NCBI GenBank assembly: GCA_002691685.1
Contig: NZIQ01000078.1
Span: forward strand, 1-56,639
Source of the DNA: Flavobacteriaceae bacterium
GTDB taxonomy: Bacteria > Bacteroidota > Bacteroidia > Flavobacteriales > Flavobacteriaceae
Direction of reading: 5' to 3'
Length of the DNA stretch: 56,639 nt
Shown: positions 25,923 to 35,230 of the stretch, one piece after another
Numbering within the stretch: the stretch's first letter is position 1
Layout: the number at the start of each line of letters is the position of its first letter
Notes under the pieces: generated by a model
The model's input: only the letters and a program-made list of their open reading frames with translations
What the model was told of the DNA's origin: nothing
The model's database searches: none
Made by a program: the position numbers and the translations under genes

Positions 25923-27272
25923 ATGAAAATTATTATATCTGGAGCAGGGGAAGTTGGCACACATCTTGCTAAACTCCTCTCCTTTGAAGCACAAGATATT
26001 ATCCTGATTGATAATAATCGAGAACGATTGGCAGTCATCGAATCGCAGCTCGATATTCGAACAATTCACGGAAATGCTACTTCTATTGAAACCCTTCTCG
26101 AAGCTCAGGTTGATACAGCCGATTTGATGGTTGGAGTAACCTCAAATGAAGCAGCCAATTTTACACTCTGTGTTTTGGCCAAGCAATTGGGATGTGATAA
26201 AACAGTTGCGCGCATAAGAGACACCTCGTTTATTAAGCATAAAGAAAGAGTCAACTACCAAAGCCTGGGAATTGATGAGCTAATCTCACCTGAAGACCTT
26301 GCTGCAGATGAAATCAAAGATCTACTGAACCAATCAGCCTTTAACGATGCACATGATTTTGAAGGTGGTTTATTGAGAATGATTGGTTTGACCTTACCTC
26401 CTAATTCTAAGTTCAATGCCAAGTCAATTAAGCAAACGGCTGAAGAATATCCTAATTTACACTTCATGCCAGTGGCAATGAAACGCTTTGATAGCGAACA
26501 AACAATTATACCTAGAGGAGATACTATTTTAAATCAAGGAGATACGGTAAACTTCATAACAAATTCAGAAGGTATCAATGAAATCAACAAGCTGATAGGT
26601 AATATAAAAACGAATATAAAAACGGTAATGATTCTCGGAGGAGGAAGCGTTGGTGTCAACACAGCAAAAGACCTAGCTGAGCAGCGTTTTAACGTAAAAC
26701 TGATTGAACGAAAAAAAGAGAAGGCACAGCTGCTCACCGACTTACTTCCAAATACTTTGATTATACATGGAGATGGTCGAAACGTGGAATTATTAGATGA
26801 TGAAGCCTTAGATTCTATGGATGCCTTCATCGCCGTCACTGGAGATAGTGAAACCAACATCATCTCGTGTTTATTGGCGAAATCAAAAGGTGTCAAAAAG
26901 ACGATAGCCTTAGTTGAAAACATGGATTATTTTCAGCTTTCACAATCTATAGGAATAGATACCTTGATCAATAAAAAGCTCATTGCTGCAAACGCCATTT
27001 TTAGATACGTTAGAGAGGGAACTGTCTTGGCAGTAGCCATGTTAAATAACTTGGAAGCAGAAATTTTAGAATTTGAAGTACAGGCAAATACATTAATTGA
27101 AAATAGATTTATTAAAGATTTAGATTTTCCCAGAGAGGCCGTGATAGGGGGTGTTATAAGACAAGGAATGGGTAAAATAGCCCTTGGTAATTTTAAAATC
27201 ATTGAAGGGGATAAGGTGCTTGTATGCGCAACTTCGAATGCAATTAAAAAAGTTGAAAACTTGTTTAGATAA
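25923..27272 (+). CDS. trkA: Trk potassium uptake regulator TrkA
   Basis: This 449-residue cytoplasmic gating protein binds NAD(H) and ATP and controls the TrkH channel. It has two RCK modules. Each has a Rossmann part with a GxGxxG loop, IISGAGEVGTHLAKLL at residue 5 and VMILGGGSVGVNTAKDL near 235, followed by a TrkA-C part. The C-terminal TrkA-C ends with KIALGNFKIIEGDKVLVCAT. trkH starts 3 bases after its stop, so they form an operon. An inverted repeat lies just upstream. Confidence 0.95.
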   Translation: MKIIISGAGEVGTHLAKLLSFEAQDIILIDNNRERLAVIESQLDIRTIHGNATSIETLLEAQVDTADLMVGVTSNEAANFTLCVLAKQLGCDKTVARIRDTSFIKHKERVNYQSLGIDELISPEDLAADEIKDLLNQSAFNDAHDFEGGLLRMIGLTLPPNSKFNAKSIKQTAEEYPNLHFMPVAMKRFDSEQTIIPRGDTILNQGDTVNFITNSEGINEINKLIGNIKTNIKTVMILGGGSVGVNTAKDLAEQRFNVKLIERKKEKAQLLTDLLPNTLIIHGDGRNVELLDDEALDSMDAFIAVTGDSETNIISCLLAKSKGVKKTIALVENMDYFQLSQSIGIDTLINKKLIAANAIFRYVREGTVLAVAMLNNLEAEILEFEVQANTLIENRFIKDLDFPREAVIGGVIRQGMGKIALGNFKIIEGDKVLVCATSNAIKKVENLFR

Positions 27273-27275
27273 GGG

Positions 27276-28751
27276 ATGAACATCAGAATCATCATGTATA
27301 TTATGGGATTGTTGCTCGTTTGTAATGCGAGCTTCATGTTATTAGCTAGTGTAATAAGTTTTGCAATGGGTGATGATGTAGCCATGGATATATTAATAGC
27401 AGCCTTATTAACCTCTTCGTTAGGGGTTTTAGGAATGTATGCTTTTCGTAATCACAAAAAAGAACTCCGAAAGCGAGAAGGGTTTTTCATCGTGGGTGCA
27501 GGATGGCTTTTGCTCGTTTTTTCAGGAGTACTCCCATATGTCTTTAGTGATACTATAAAGGGTTTTGAAAACGCTTTTTTCGAAACAATGTCAGGATATA
27601 CCACTACTGGATCGACGGTCATAGATCATATTGAAATTCTTCCCAAAGGAATATTACTTTGGAGAAGTTTAACGCATTGGATTGGTGGTATGGGTATTAT
27701 TGTTTTGGCCATTGCTATCATTCCATTATTGGGAATTGGAGGAATGCAGTTATTCGCTGCAGAGGCGCCTGGACCAGGAGGAGATAAATTACATCCTAGA
27801 ATTACGGATACCGCCAAGCGTCTATGGTATATCTATGTGGGTTATACACTAGTAGAAACTATTTTATTGTGGGGTGCTGGGATGAGTTTATTCGATGCCC
27901 TAAATCATTCGCTATCTACCATGTCAACCGGTGGTTTTTCAACTAAAAACAGTAGCATCGCTTTTTGGAATGATCAGCCTTTGATTCAATACATCATCAT
28001 AGTATTTATGTTTTTAGCCGGGACAAATTTTGTTTTATCCTACTACGCCCTCACAGGTAAAGTACAGAAGGTTCTTCAAGATGACGAATTTCGTTTTTAC
28101 TTTAAACTGATTTTTGTCTTCGCCATCATCACTACATTAGGAATTCGTTACTATAGCGATTTCTCAGCTACTCAAATAGGTTGGGAGCCCATTGAAAGTG
28201 CTTTTAGACACGGACTTTTTCAAGTAGTTGCAGTGATTACAACAACGGGCTTCGTCACTTCTGATTTTACAGCCTGGAATTCATTCTTGACAGTTCTTTT
28301 TTTCGGACTAATGTTTGCAGGGGGGTCTTCAGGGTCAACTAGTGGAGGAGTTAAAATTGTTCGTCATTTACTCATTATCAAAAACAGTCTTTTGGAGTTT
28401 AAAAGAAGTTTACATCAAAATGCGATTATTCCAGTTCGTTTCAACTCCAGAGCTGTTGATAAACAAATCGTAGACAATGTAATTGGCTTTTTTGTTCTCT
28501 ATATGTTACTATTTATAGCAGGTTCAGCAGTTTTAGCCTTATGCGGCCTAGATTTTGAAACGGCTATAGGAGGTGCGGCATCTGCCCTAGGAAACGTTGG
28601 TCCAGCCTTGGGAGAAATCAATCCTGTAAGTACTTATGCTGCCTTGCCCATAGCGGCAAAAATCTGCCTTAGTGTGCTTATGCTATTGGGTAGACTAGAA
28701 CTCTTTACAATTCTCATTCTCGTTAGCCCCTCTTTCTGGAGAAAATTTTAG
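27276..28751 (+). CDS. trkH: Trk potassium transporter subunit TrkH
   Basis: This 491-residue polytopic membrane protein forms the K+ pore. Four P-loop-like segments are recognisable, including ETMSGYTTTGSTV, LSTMSTGGFSTKNSS, AVITTTGFVTSDF and SALGNVGPALG, each with the selectivity-filter glycine. The 3' end overlaps the convergent aspartate aminotransferase gene by 4 bases. Confidence 0.95.
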   Translation: MNIRIIMYIMGLLLVCNASFMLLASVISFAMGDDVAMDILIAALLTSSLGVLGMYAFRNHKKELRKREGFFIVGAGWLLLVFSGVLPYVFSDTIKGFENAFFETMSGYTTTGSTVIDHIEILPKGILLWRSLTHWIGGMGIIVLAIAIIPLLGIGGMQLFAAEAPGPGGDKLHPRITDTAKRLWYIYVGYTLVETILLWGAGMSLFDALNHSLSTMSTGGFSTKNSSIAFWNDQPLIQYIIIVFMFLAGTNFVLSYYALTGKVQKVLQDDEFRFYFKLIFVFAIITTLGIRYYSDFSATQIGWEPIESAFRHGLFQVVAVITTTGFVTSDFTAWNSFLTVLFFGLMFAGGSSGSTSGGVKIVRHLLIIKNSLLEFKRSLHQNAIIPVRFNSRAVDKQIVDNVIGFFVLYMLLFIAGSAVLALCGLDFETAIGGAASALGNVGPALGEINPVSTYAALPIAAKICLSVLMLLGRLELFTILILVSPSFWRKF

Positions 28752-29938
28752 CTTACGGCTTCTTCAATTCTTCTCAATGCCTCAATCAATTCTTTTTCTG
28801 ATGCCGCATAAGAGATTCGTATACAATCTGGATTTCCAAAGGCTTCACCTGTGACGGTAGCCACATGTGCTACTTCTAATAAATACAACGCAAAGTCAGA
28901 GGCGTTTGCAATTTTCTTGTTTTTAAGTGTTTTTCCAAAAAAGTGAGAAATATCCGGAAATACATAAAAGGCACCTTCAGGAACGTTAACCTTAAACCCT
29001 TGAATAGTATTCAATCGTTGAAGCACTAAATCTCTGCGTTCTTTGAATTCGTCTACCATGTACTGAATTCTCTTCGGAGATTCTTGAAGAGCGGTAATAA
29101 CGGCGCGCTGAGCAATGGCATTGGCACCACTAGTAACTTGACCTTGTAATTTGTTGCAGGCTCGTGCAATCCATTCAGGTGCTCCAATATATCCTATTCT
29201 CCATCCTGTCATAGCAAATGCCTTAGAGACACCATTAACCGTGACTGTTCGTTCTTGCATTCCCTCAATAGTTGCAAAACTAGTATGACCTCCACTACTG
29301 AAATTTATATGCTCGTATATCTCATCTGAGACTACAATAATGTCCGGATATTTTTTTAAAACCTGCGCTAATGCTTCTAATTCATCTTTGCTGTAAAACG
29401 ATCCACTCGGATTACAAGGCGAACTAAACCACAGCATTCGGGTTTTGTCGTTAATAGCGGCCTCTAACTGCTCAGCAGTCATTTTAAAGTCATTTTCAAT
29501 TGAAGTTGGAACTTCAACCGGAACACCTTCAGCTAATTTTACAATATCACTGTAACTCACCCAATAGGGTGCAGGTAATACAACTTCGTCACCTTTATTT
29601 AGAGCGACCATAGCCACATTGTAAAGGGATTGCTTAGCTCCAGTAGATACTACTATTGAGTTCGGAGTATAATCGATTTGATTATCTCTTTTAAATTTAT
29701 GTATAATCGCTTCTTTTAAATCAGCATAACCGTCGACAGGGGTATAAGAACTGTAATTGTCATCGATGGCCTGTTTAGCAGCCTCTTTGATAAAGTCTGG
29801 AATATCGAAATCTGGTTCTCCCAAGGAAAGTCCTATGACATCGACACCTTCATTTTTTAGACTTCTCGCTTTAGCAGCCATGGCAAGCGTGGCTGAGGTT
29901 GACATTTTTTGTAATCTTTCGGATACTTGTTTGTTCAT
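28748..29938 (-). CDS. Aspartate aminotransferase (class I, PLP)
   Basis: This 396-residue aminotransferase interconverts aspartate/oxaloacetate and glutamate/2-oxoglutarate. The PLP lysine is K239 in NGVSKAFAMTGWRIGY. SSPCNPSGSFYS and VVSDEIYEHINF are typical of the Ib subgroup, and CIRISYAASEKEL carries the carboxylate-binding Arg. Other amino-acid substrates are possible. Aspartate is also the precursor of the threonine pathway at the left end, but the genes are far apart. Confidence 0.93.
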   Translation of the reverse strand: MNKQVSERLQKMSTSATLAMAAKARSLKNEGVDVIGLSLGEPDFDIPDFIKEAAKQAIDDNYSSYTPVDGYADLKEAIIHKFKRDNQIDYTPNSIVVSTGAKQSLYNVAMVALNKGDEVVLPAPYWVSYSDIVKLAEGVPVEVPTSIENDFKMTAEQLEAAINDKTRMLWFSSPCNPSGSFYSKDELEALAQVLKKYPDIIVVSDEIYEHINFSSGGHTSFATIEGMQERTVTVNGVSKAFAMTGWRIGYIGAPEWIARACNKLQGQVTSGANAIAQRAVITALQESPKRIQYMVDEFKERRDLVLQRLNTIQGFKVNVPEGAFYVFPDISHFFGKTLKNKKIANASDFALYLLEVAHVATVTGEAFGNPDCIRISYAASEKELIEALRRIEEAVS

Positions 29939-29948
29939 TTTTGAATGA

Positions 29949-31049
29949 TTAAACTACTACAGCAGGTTTATTTCCTAAATGTTTAAGATGATTAAAATGC
30001 GATTCTATTGCCACCCAAATAGAACTGTATTCGTGATAGGGTAGATTAAATTCTTTTGCAGTTGATTTGACAATTTCTGCAATCTTGGTATAATGTACGT
30101 GACTAATATTGGGAAAAATATGGTGTTCTATTTGATGATTTAATCCGCCACTAAACCAATTCAAAAATTTACTCTTGGTACCAAAATTGGCTGTAGTAAA
30201 TAGCTGGTGAATTGCCCAAGTGTTTTTCATGAATCCAGATTCATTTGGCGTAGGTGTTTCTGCTTTTTCAACGATATGGGCTAATTGAAATATCATACTT
30301 AAGATCAACCCAGCTATGTAATGCATGACAAAAAAACCAATAACAACTTGGTACCAGGCAATATCAAAAATAGTAATCGGAATTACAATCCAGATGATAA
30401 AGTAAAGCACTTTAGTAAAAATCAACATACTCCACATGTAGGTATCGCTTTTTTCAGTTCCAACTGATAGTTTACGTCTTCTATATCTAATCATTTGCGT
30501 GATATCACTTGTGAGTGACCAGTTAATAGTTAGTAATCCATATAAGAGAATCGAATAGAGGTGTTGATAACGGTGATGCTTTTTCCAAGGAGTGTGCTTT
30601 GAAAACCTCAAAATTCTACCGGCCTCTAAATCTTCGTCGTGTTCGTGAATATTGGTGAAAGTGTGGTGCAGTAAATTGTGTTGTACTTTCCAGTTGTAGA
30701 CGTTACCAGCCAATAGATAAATACTGCTCCCCATAATTTTATTCACCCATTTTTTAGAAGAAAAGGAACCGTGATTAGCGTCGTGCATTACATTCATACC
30801 AACTCCAGCTACTCCAACTCCCATGATAATACAAAGTGCAAAATCTAAAATGAAGTGAAAATCAAAAATTGTAATTAAAAAATAAGGGGTCACAAGAAGT
30901 ATAAACATTAGTAGTGTTTTAAAATACAATTTGATATTTCCTGTTTTTTTTAATGATTTGTGCCTGAAATAGTTGTTGACTCTTTTATTGAGGGTAGTGA
31001 AGAACTTACGCTGATCTGCACGTTCAAATCGAATACTCTTCTTTTTCAT
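29949..31049 (-). CDS. Membrane fatty-acid (acyl lipid/CoA) desaturase
   Basis: This 366-residue di-iron membrane enzyme introduces a double bond into acyl chains. The three His boxes are HDANHGSF, HNLLHHTFTNIHEHD and NHQIEHHIFPNISHVHY. Four or so hydrophobic segments lie between them (for example about 45-90 and 200-260). The third box, with its QxxHH core, is typical of front-end/delta-6-like and bacterial acyl desaturases. It probably adjusts membrane fluidity. It lies 10 bases upstream of the aminotransferase on the same strand. Confidence 0.93.
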   Translation of the reverse strand: MKKKSIRFERADQRKFFTTLNKRVNNYFRHKSLKKTGNIKLYFKTLLMFILLVTPYFLITIFDFHFILDFALCIIMGVGVAGVGMNVMHDANHGSFSSKKWVNKIMGSSIYLLAGNVYNWKVQHNLLHHTFTNIHEHDEDLEAGRILRFSKHTPWKKHHRYQHLYSILLYGLLTINWSLTSDITQMIRYRRRKLSVGTEKSDTYMWSMLIFTKVLYFIIWIVIPITIFDIAWYQVVIGFFVMHYIAGLILSMIFQLAHIVEKAETPTPNESGFMKNTWAIHQLFTTANFGTKSKFLNWFSGGLNHQIEHHIFPNISHVHYTKIAEIVKSTAKEFNLPYHEYSSIWVAIESHFNHLKHLGNKPAVVV

Positions 31050-31102
31050 AACTCGGTTTATTAGCCTGTTTATAATGATTAATTTAGCTCAAAATTCTTT
31101 TG

Positions 31103-31729
31103 ATGTCCAAAGACAAAGTCTCTAGATACTTTACTGAACTTAGTTCAAAACAGATAGCGCAAATTAGCAATTTAGAACGATTATACAATGACTGGAATAT
31201 TAAAATAAACGTAGTTTCTAGAAAAGATATTGAGCAAATTTATCTAAGACATGTGCTGCATTCAATGTGTATTGCGAAGTTCATTTCATTTAAAGCAAAT
31301 TCAAATGTCATTGATGTCGGCACTGGAGGTGGCTTTCCCGGGATCCCCCTTGCTATTTTGTTTCCAGAAGTCAACTTTACCCTAGTTGATTCCATAGGTA
31401 AAAAACTAAAAGTCGTCGAAGAAGTCGTCGCTGGCTTGAACCTTACCAATGTGAAAACAATTTGCAGTAGGGCAGAGGATTTAACAGTAGGCCAATTTGA
31501 CTTTGTCGTCTCTAGAGCCGTGGCCTATATGCCAACATTTGTACATTGGACCAGGCACTTGATCTCAAAAAAGAACAAGCACGCTATATCTAATGGTATT
31601 CTTTATCTCAAAGGCGGAGACCTGCAAGAAGAACTTTCAACCTACCCTAAAAGTCAAATCTACAATCTAATCGATTGGATTCCAGAAAAAGAATTCGAGA
31701 CCAAAAAACTTGTATATCTACCCTTCTAA
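31103..31729 (+). CDS. rsmG: 16S rRNA (guanine-527 N7)-methyltransferase RsmG
   Basis: This 208-residue SAM enzyme modifies G527 of 16S rRNA. The family signature VIDVGTGGGFPGIPLAILFP lies near residues 72-91, followed by TLVDSIGKKLKVVEEV and VVSRAVAYMP. The ATG at 31103 was chosen; a TTG one codon earlier is less likely. It overlaps the convergent pruA by 4 bases. Confidence 0.95.
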   Translation: MSKDKVSRYFTELSSKQIAQISNLERLYNDWNIKINVVSRKDIEQIYLRHVLHSMCIAKFISFKANSNVIDVGTGGGFPGIPLAILFPEVNFTLVDSIGKKLKVVEEVVAGLNLTNVKTICSRAEDLTVGQFDFVVSRAVAYMPTFVHWTRHLISKKNKHAISNGILYLKGGDLQEELSTYPKSQIYNLIDWIPEKEFETKKLVYLPF

Positions 31730-33357
31730 ATTTCCAAGAAAGGATAAATGTAATTTTCGGGACTCACGAAAGTCTCTTTAATCAGCCTTGGAGAAACCCA
31801 TCGCAGTAGATTCAATGCCGAACCTGCTTTATCATTTGTTCCTGAAGCTCTAGCACCACCAAAGGGTTGTTGCCCTACCACTGCACCAGTCGGCTTGTCG
31901 TTGATGTAAAAGTTTCCAGCAGAATTTTCCAAAGCTTCAAGGGCTTGGTTGATGAGGTATCGATCTTTTGCGAATACAGCACCGGTTAGAGCATACTCTG
32001 AGGTGGAATCTACGAGTTTAAGGGTATCTTCCCACTGATCATCTTCATAAACATAAACAGTAACCACAGGACCAAAAAGTTCGGTTTCCATAGTTTCGTA
32101 CTTTGGATTTGTGGTGACAATAACCGTAGGGTCAATGAAGTAGCCGCAGCTATCATCGTAGCCACCTCCCGCATTGAGAGTAGCCTCATTACTTTTTTTA
32201 GCTCTTTCGATAAAGTGCACATTTCGATCAAAGGCTTGTTGATGTATTACGGCAGTTACAAAACGAGTCATATCTTCAGGACTACCAGGTTTACCGATTT
32301 TGTCAATATCCTGTTTTACCAAGTCTAAAATTACATTGGCTTTCGATTTTGGAAGGTATACTCTAGATGCAGCGCTACACTTTTGACCTTGTAACTCGAA
32401 AGCTCCTCTTACAATTGCTGTACTCACCTGTTTGTTGTTCGCAGAAGGGTGTGCTATAATAAAATCTTTTCCTCCGGTTTCTCCTACAATTCTTGGATAG
32501 GTTTTGTAGTTGTGAATATTATTACCAATCTGCTTCCAAAGGTTTTTGAACACCTCCGTAGATCCGGTAAAATGTAATCCAGAAAAATCAGAATGGCCTA
32601 AAATATGATCACTTACCATTACGGGGTCTCCGTAAATCATATTAATCACTCCAGAGGGTAATCCAGCCTCTTGAAAAACTTCCATAATCACTTGAGCACT
32701 GTACACTTGAGCGTCACTTGGTTTCCAAACTACAGTATTGCCCATTAGTGCGGCAGAAGCAGGTAGGTTTCCTGCAATAGCGGTAAAGTTAAAAGGAGTA
32801 ATCGCATATATAAAACCTTCTAAAGGTCTATAACTAACTTGATTCCACATTCCAGAAGCTGATTGTGGTTGATCTGAATAAATTTGGGTCAAAAAACTTG
32901 CATTAAATCTCAAAAAGTCAATAAGTTCACAGGCGGCGTCAATTTCTGCTTGATAAATAGTTTTCGATTGTGCGAGCATTGTGGCGGCGTTAATGCGTGC
33001 CCTGTAAGGGCCAGCTAAGAGGTCAGCGGCCTTTAAGAATACAGCCGCACGAGATTGCCAAGGTGTCTGTCCCCATTTCTCTCTTGCATTTAAGGCACTA
33101 TCAATAGCAAGTTGAACTTCTTTTTTAGAAGCTAAATGATATTTTCCGATTTCGTGTTTGTGGTCGTGCGGAGGTGTAATAGGATTGCATGACCCCGTCC
33201 GTACCTCTTCACCATTAATGTACATCGGTATGTCGATATGGTTGTTATACAGTGATTTATAGGTCTGTAAAACATTTTGTTTTTCAATACTGTTTTTTTT
33301 GTAGTCCAGAACTTTTTCGTTAGTAATTTCTGGAACCTTAAATAGCGCGTTAGACAT
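31726..33357 (-). CDS. pruA: L-glutamate gamma-semialdehyde (delta-1-pyrroline-5-carboxylate) dehydrogenase
   Basis: This 543-residue aldehyde dehydrogenase oxidises glutamate semialdehyde to glutamate, the second step of proline breakdown. The general-base segment VGETGGKDFI and the nucleophile motif GQKCSAASRVYLPKS (Cys near residue 326) are intact, and PFGGARASGTNDKAG closes the NAD domain. The length is that of the stand-alone enzyme, not the PutA fusion. A TACCTTTG -7 box at 33384-33391 supports ATG 33357 over a TTG at 33372. No proline dehydrogenase gene is in the window. Confidence 0.95.
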   Translation of the reverse strand: MSNALFKVPEITNEKVLDYKKNSIEKQNVLQTYKSLYNNHIDIPMYINGEEVRTGSCNPITPPHDHKHEIGKYHLASKKEVQLAIDSALNAREKWGQTPWQSRAAVFLKAADLLAGPYRARINAATMLAQSKTIYQAEIDAACELIDFLRFNASFLTQIYSDQPQSASGMWNQVSYRPLEGFIYAITPFNFTAIAGNLPASAALMGNTVVWKPSDAQVYSAQVIMEVFQEAGLPSGVINMIYGDPVMVSDHILGHSDFSGLHFTGSTEVFKNLWKQIGNNIHNYKTYPRIVGETGGKDFIIAHPSANNKQVSTAIVRGAFELQGQKCSAASRVYLPKSKANVILDLVKQDIDKIGKPGSPEDMTRFVTAVIHQQAFDRNVHFIERAKKSNEATLNAGGGYDDSCGYFIDPTVIVTTNPKYETMETELFGPVVTVYVYEDDQWEDTLKLVDSTSEYALTGAVFAKDRYLINQALEALENSAGNFYINDKPTGAVVGQQPFGGARASGTNDKAGSALNLLRWVSPRLIKETFVSPENYIYPFLEI

Positions 33358-33383
33358 GAGGTTTGAATTCAAAAGTTATGTCG

Positions 33384-33391
33384 CAAAGGTA
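33384..33391 (-). promoter_or_regulatory. -7 element TACCTTTG upstream of pruA
   Basis: An exact TAnnTTTG on the minus strand, about 27 bases before the pruA ATG. No good TTG at -33. It suggests pruA can be transcribed separately from apaG. Confidence 0.45.
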
Positions 33392-33405
33392 GAAGATTTA
33401 ACGCA

Positions 33406-33789
33406 TTAATTCATGTAATATTCAGGGTGCAACTGAATTAGAACAGACTTTATCTCAATGTAGTCTTTTGAGATGATGTCTCGAAATAGGAAGTAAGCCT
33501 CAATAGCGCCAAATTCAGATTCAATAGCCAAATTTGACTTATAAGAAAATGATTCTTGAGGAAGAATTAAAGGTTTTTGACCTCTGAGAGATGAACTGAA
33601 GATTTCGTAATTCTTATTTAATTCGTATACGTTCCATTTTACGCTGATAAACCGAAGTGCTAAAGTGCTCTCATTGGTAATGGTAGTGTTATAACTATAA
33701 CCGTATAAAGGCTGGTCATTTTTGTAAAAAATCTCATCGTTTTTGATGGAATTTTTGATAAATATAAGTTGGTTTGTGTCAGCGTTCAT
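33406..33789 (-). CDS. apaG: ApaG-domain protein (divergent)
   Basis: From ATG 33789 the protein is 127 residues, the usual ApaG length. The fibronectin-III-like ApaG pattern is followed: YGYSYNTTITNES, then FISVKWNVYE, then the turn SLRGQKPLILPQESFSYKS and FGAIEAYFLF. It is degenerate at several positions, for example S-S-L-R in place of the G-x-G-V-V-G loop. An earlier start at 33855 would add 22 residues with no ApaG character. ApaG domains bind small phosphorylated ligands or act as protein adaptors; the function here is unknown. The neighbours (T9SS plug gene upstream, pruA downstream) match an order I recall from Flavobacteria. Confidence 0.72.
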   Translation of the reverse strand: MNADTNQLIFIKNSIKNDEIFYKNDQPLYGYSYNTTITNESTLALRFISVKWNVYELNKNYEIFSSSLRGQKPLILPQESFSYKSNLAIESEFGAIEAYFLFRDIISKDYIEIKSVLIQLHPEYYMN

Positions 33790-33871
33790 AATTTCAATGT
33801 AGGGCAATACTGCTGCACTTGGTCGAATCAAAATATTATTTCGATTAAGGCTCAAAATTTAGGACAAACGC

Positions 33872-35083
33872 TCATAATCCTAAGTCAGAAGAATGTATTT
33901 TTTGATAGCCTATCACGCGATCGTAGTTTAAATCGAAATCCTTGTAGTAAAAAAGAATCTGATACGCGTTTTCAGTATTTAGAAAACTACCATTAATACT
34001 GCTAGCTTCGATTGCGCCTTCTTTATTTTTGTGCACAAAAAGGTAGTTATAAACGCCTTGTTTAAGTAATAGTCTTGTTTTCCAGATATTGGATTGTTCG
34101 TCGAATTTAAGTTGGGATTGAGCATTTACTTCAAAATTGTTAAAACCTCCAATGATATAGACCTCATTTAAAGCTCCACTATTTTCCAAACTAAAATCAA
34201 CATTAATATAGTCAGCCTCTATTTCAGGTTCCGTTCCCTGAAGAGTTTGAATTATAAAATCACCATTGATGTCTGGATTATAGGTATAGGGTCGGAGTTG
34301 TCTGTTTCTTTGTGTATATAGGTTCATCCGAATAGGAGTCTCATAAATGATTTCTCTAACACTGTTGTTGCTGCTTCTAATATCTTTGGTGTCAAAAAAC
34401 AAGAATTCGTTTTCTCCAAAAAATTGAATTTCATCACTGTTAAAAATGAGTTGATTGTTATTTTGAAAGTCAGGCGTTTTAAAGGTTTTTTGCGTACTCC
34501 ATTGAAAGTTCTGAAATATGGACATAGAAGTACGCTGTTCAAAGTCAATGAATTTGTTTCTATTGATATTAACACGCACCTCAATGCGCTGCCGCTCATC
34601 ACCAATAGTTATTTTTCGCGGCCTCTTGACTATTCCGGCAATTTGGGCTAAAGGTTCATAAACGACAAACTTACGTTCAAAAATGAGATCGTTTTGACTA
34701 TTTCGAATCAAAATTTTATAATGACCACTTTTAGTAATTCGAATTTGATTATTGGGAATGGTCAGGGAATAATTCGAGTACGATATAAGGGTGTTAAAAC
34801 TGTTTTGATAATTGATGATGCGCTGTCCATCAAATCCAGATATATATTCTGTTTGAAATAAATTTGACTTGCTCCAGTCACTATTGTAATGTTCAATGTA
34901 ATAGTAATAATCTTCTTCTAGGTTAGTCAGATCATCGAAACTCATATGTATTGGCTCTCCTAATGCTACCACAGGCAGTATGTCAGTCTTGTCAGTTCCT
35001 TTGAATATAATGGTTTGCAGCTGCTTGTATTGGCTGTGAGCTACAGTGTAAATCACACAAAAAAAGAAGTATAAAATGCGCAT
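33872..35083 (-). CDS. Type IX secretion system plug protein (DUF5103 family)
   Basis: This 403-residue secreted protein has a signal peptide (MRILYFFFCVIYTVAHSQ) and a beta-rich body. N-terminal segments such as EPIHMSFDDLTNLEEDYYYYI and YSLTIPNNQIRITKSGHYKI match the family named T9SS plug. In the Flavobacterium SprA structure this protein closes the periplasmic side of the translocon. A late block ENSGALNEVYIIGGFNNFEV and the C-terminal QILFYYKDFDLNYDRVIGYQ are also typical. The ATG at 35083 was chosen from the signal and the -7 box at 35108-35115; ATG 35095 is an alternative. sprA itself is not here. Confidence 0.85.
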   Translation of the reverse strand: MRILYFFFCVIYTVAHSQYKQLQTIIFKGTDKTDILPVVALGEPIHMSFDDLTNLEEDYYYYIEHYNSDWSKSNLFQTEYISGFDGQRIINYQNSFNTLISYSNYSLTIPNNQIRITKSGHYKILIRNSQNDLIFERKFVVYEPLAQIAGIVKRPRKITIGDERQRIEVRVNINRNKFIDFEQRTSMSIFQNFQWSTQKTFKTPDFQNNNQLIFNSDEIQFFGENEFLFFDTKDIRSSNNSVREIIYETPIRMNLYTQRNRQLRPYTYNPDINGDFIIQTLQGTEPEIEADYINVDFSLENSGALNEVYIIGGFNNFEVNAQSQLKFDEQSNIWKTRLLLKQGVYNYLFVHKNKEGAIEASSINGSFLNTENAYQILFYYKDFDLNYDRVIGYQKIHSSDLGL

Positions 35084-35107
35084 ATGCGTTTGCATTGTAT
35101 AAAAAAA

Positions 35108-35115
35108 CAAAATTA
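35108..35115 (-). promoter_or_regulatory. -7 element TAATTTTG upstream of the T9SS plug gene
   Basis: An exact TAnnTTTG on the minus strand, predicting a start near 35101, 18 bases before ATG 35083. No clear TTG at -33. Confidence 0.45.
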
Positions 35116-35162
35116 AAAGCGCATTTTGAATAAGAAAGAAGTAATAATTTATTTAAACAAAA

Positions 35163-35194
35163 TTGTGTTGGTACACTTTCCTGTCTTATTTTTG
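35163..35194 (+). promoter_or_regulatory. nqr operon promoter (TTG-N21-TATTTTTG)
   Basis: TTG at 35163-35165, a 21-base spacer and TATTTTTG at 35187-35194, followed by CCGC. Both boxes fit the Bacteroidota consensus. The predicted start is near 35201, about 30 bases before the nqrA ATG. Confidence 0.65.
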
Positions 35195-35230
35195 CCGCGT
35201 TTAATAGTATATAAACTTTTCTAACCAATT

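Noticed and set aside
25773-26069. 98-residue minus-strand frame across the trkA start
   Set aside because: Mostly antisense to trkA, with a Cys/Ser/Phe-rich composition and no motif.
26534-27385. Two open frames (129 and 150 residues) on the minus strand
   Set aside because: Both are antisense to trkA/trkH and show the low-complexity composition of mirror frames.
33790-33855. N-terminal extension of ApaG from 33855
   Set aside because: ATG 33789 gives the canonical 127-residue length; the extra 22 residues have no family match.
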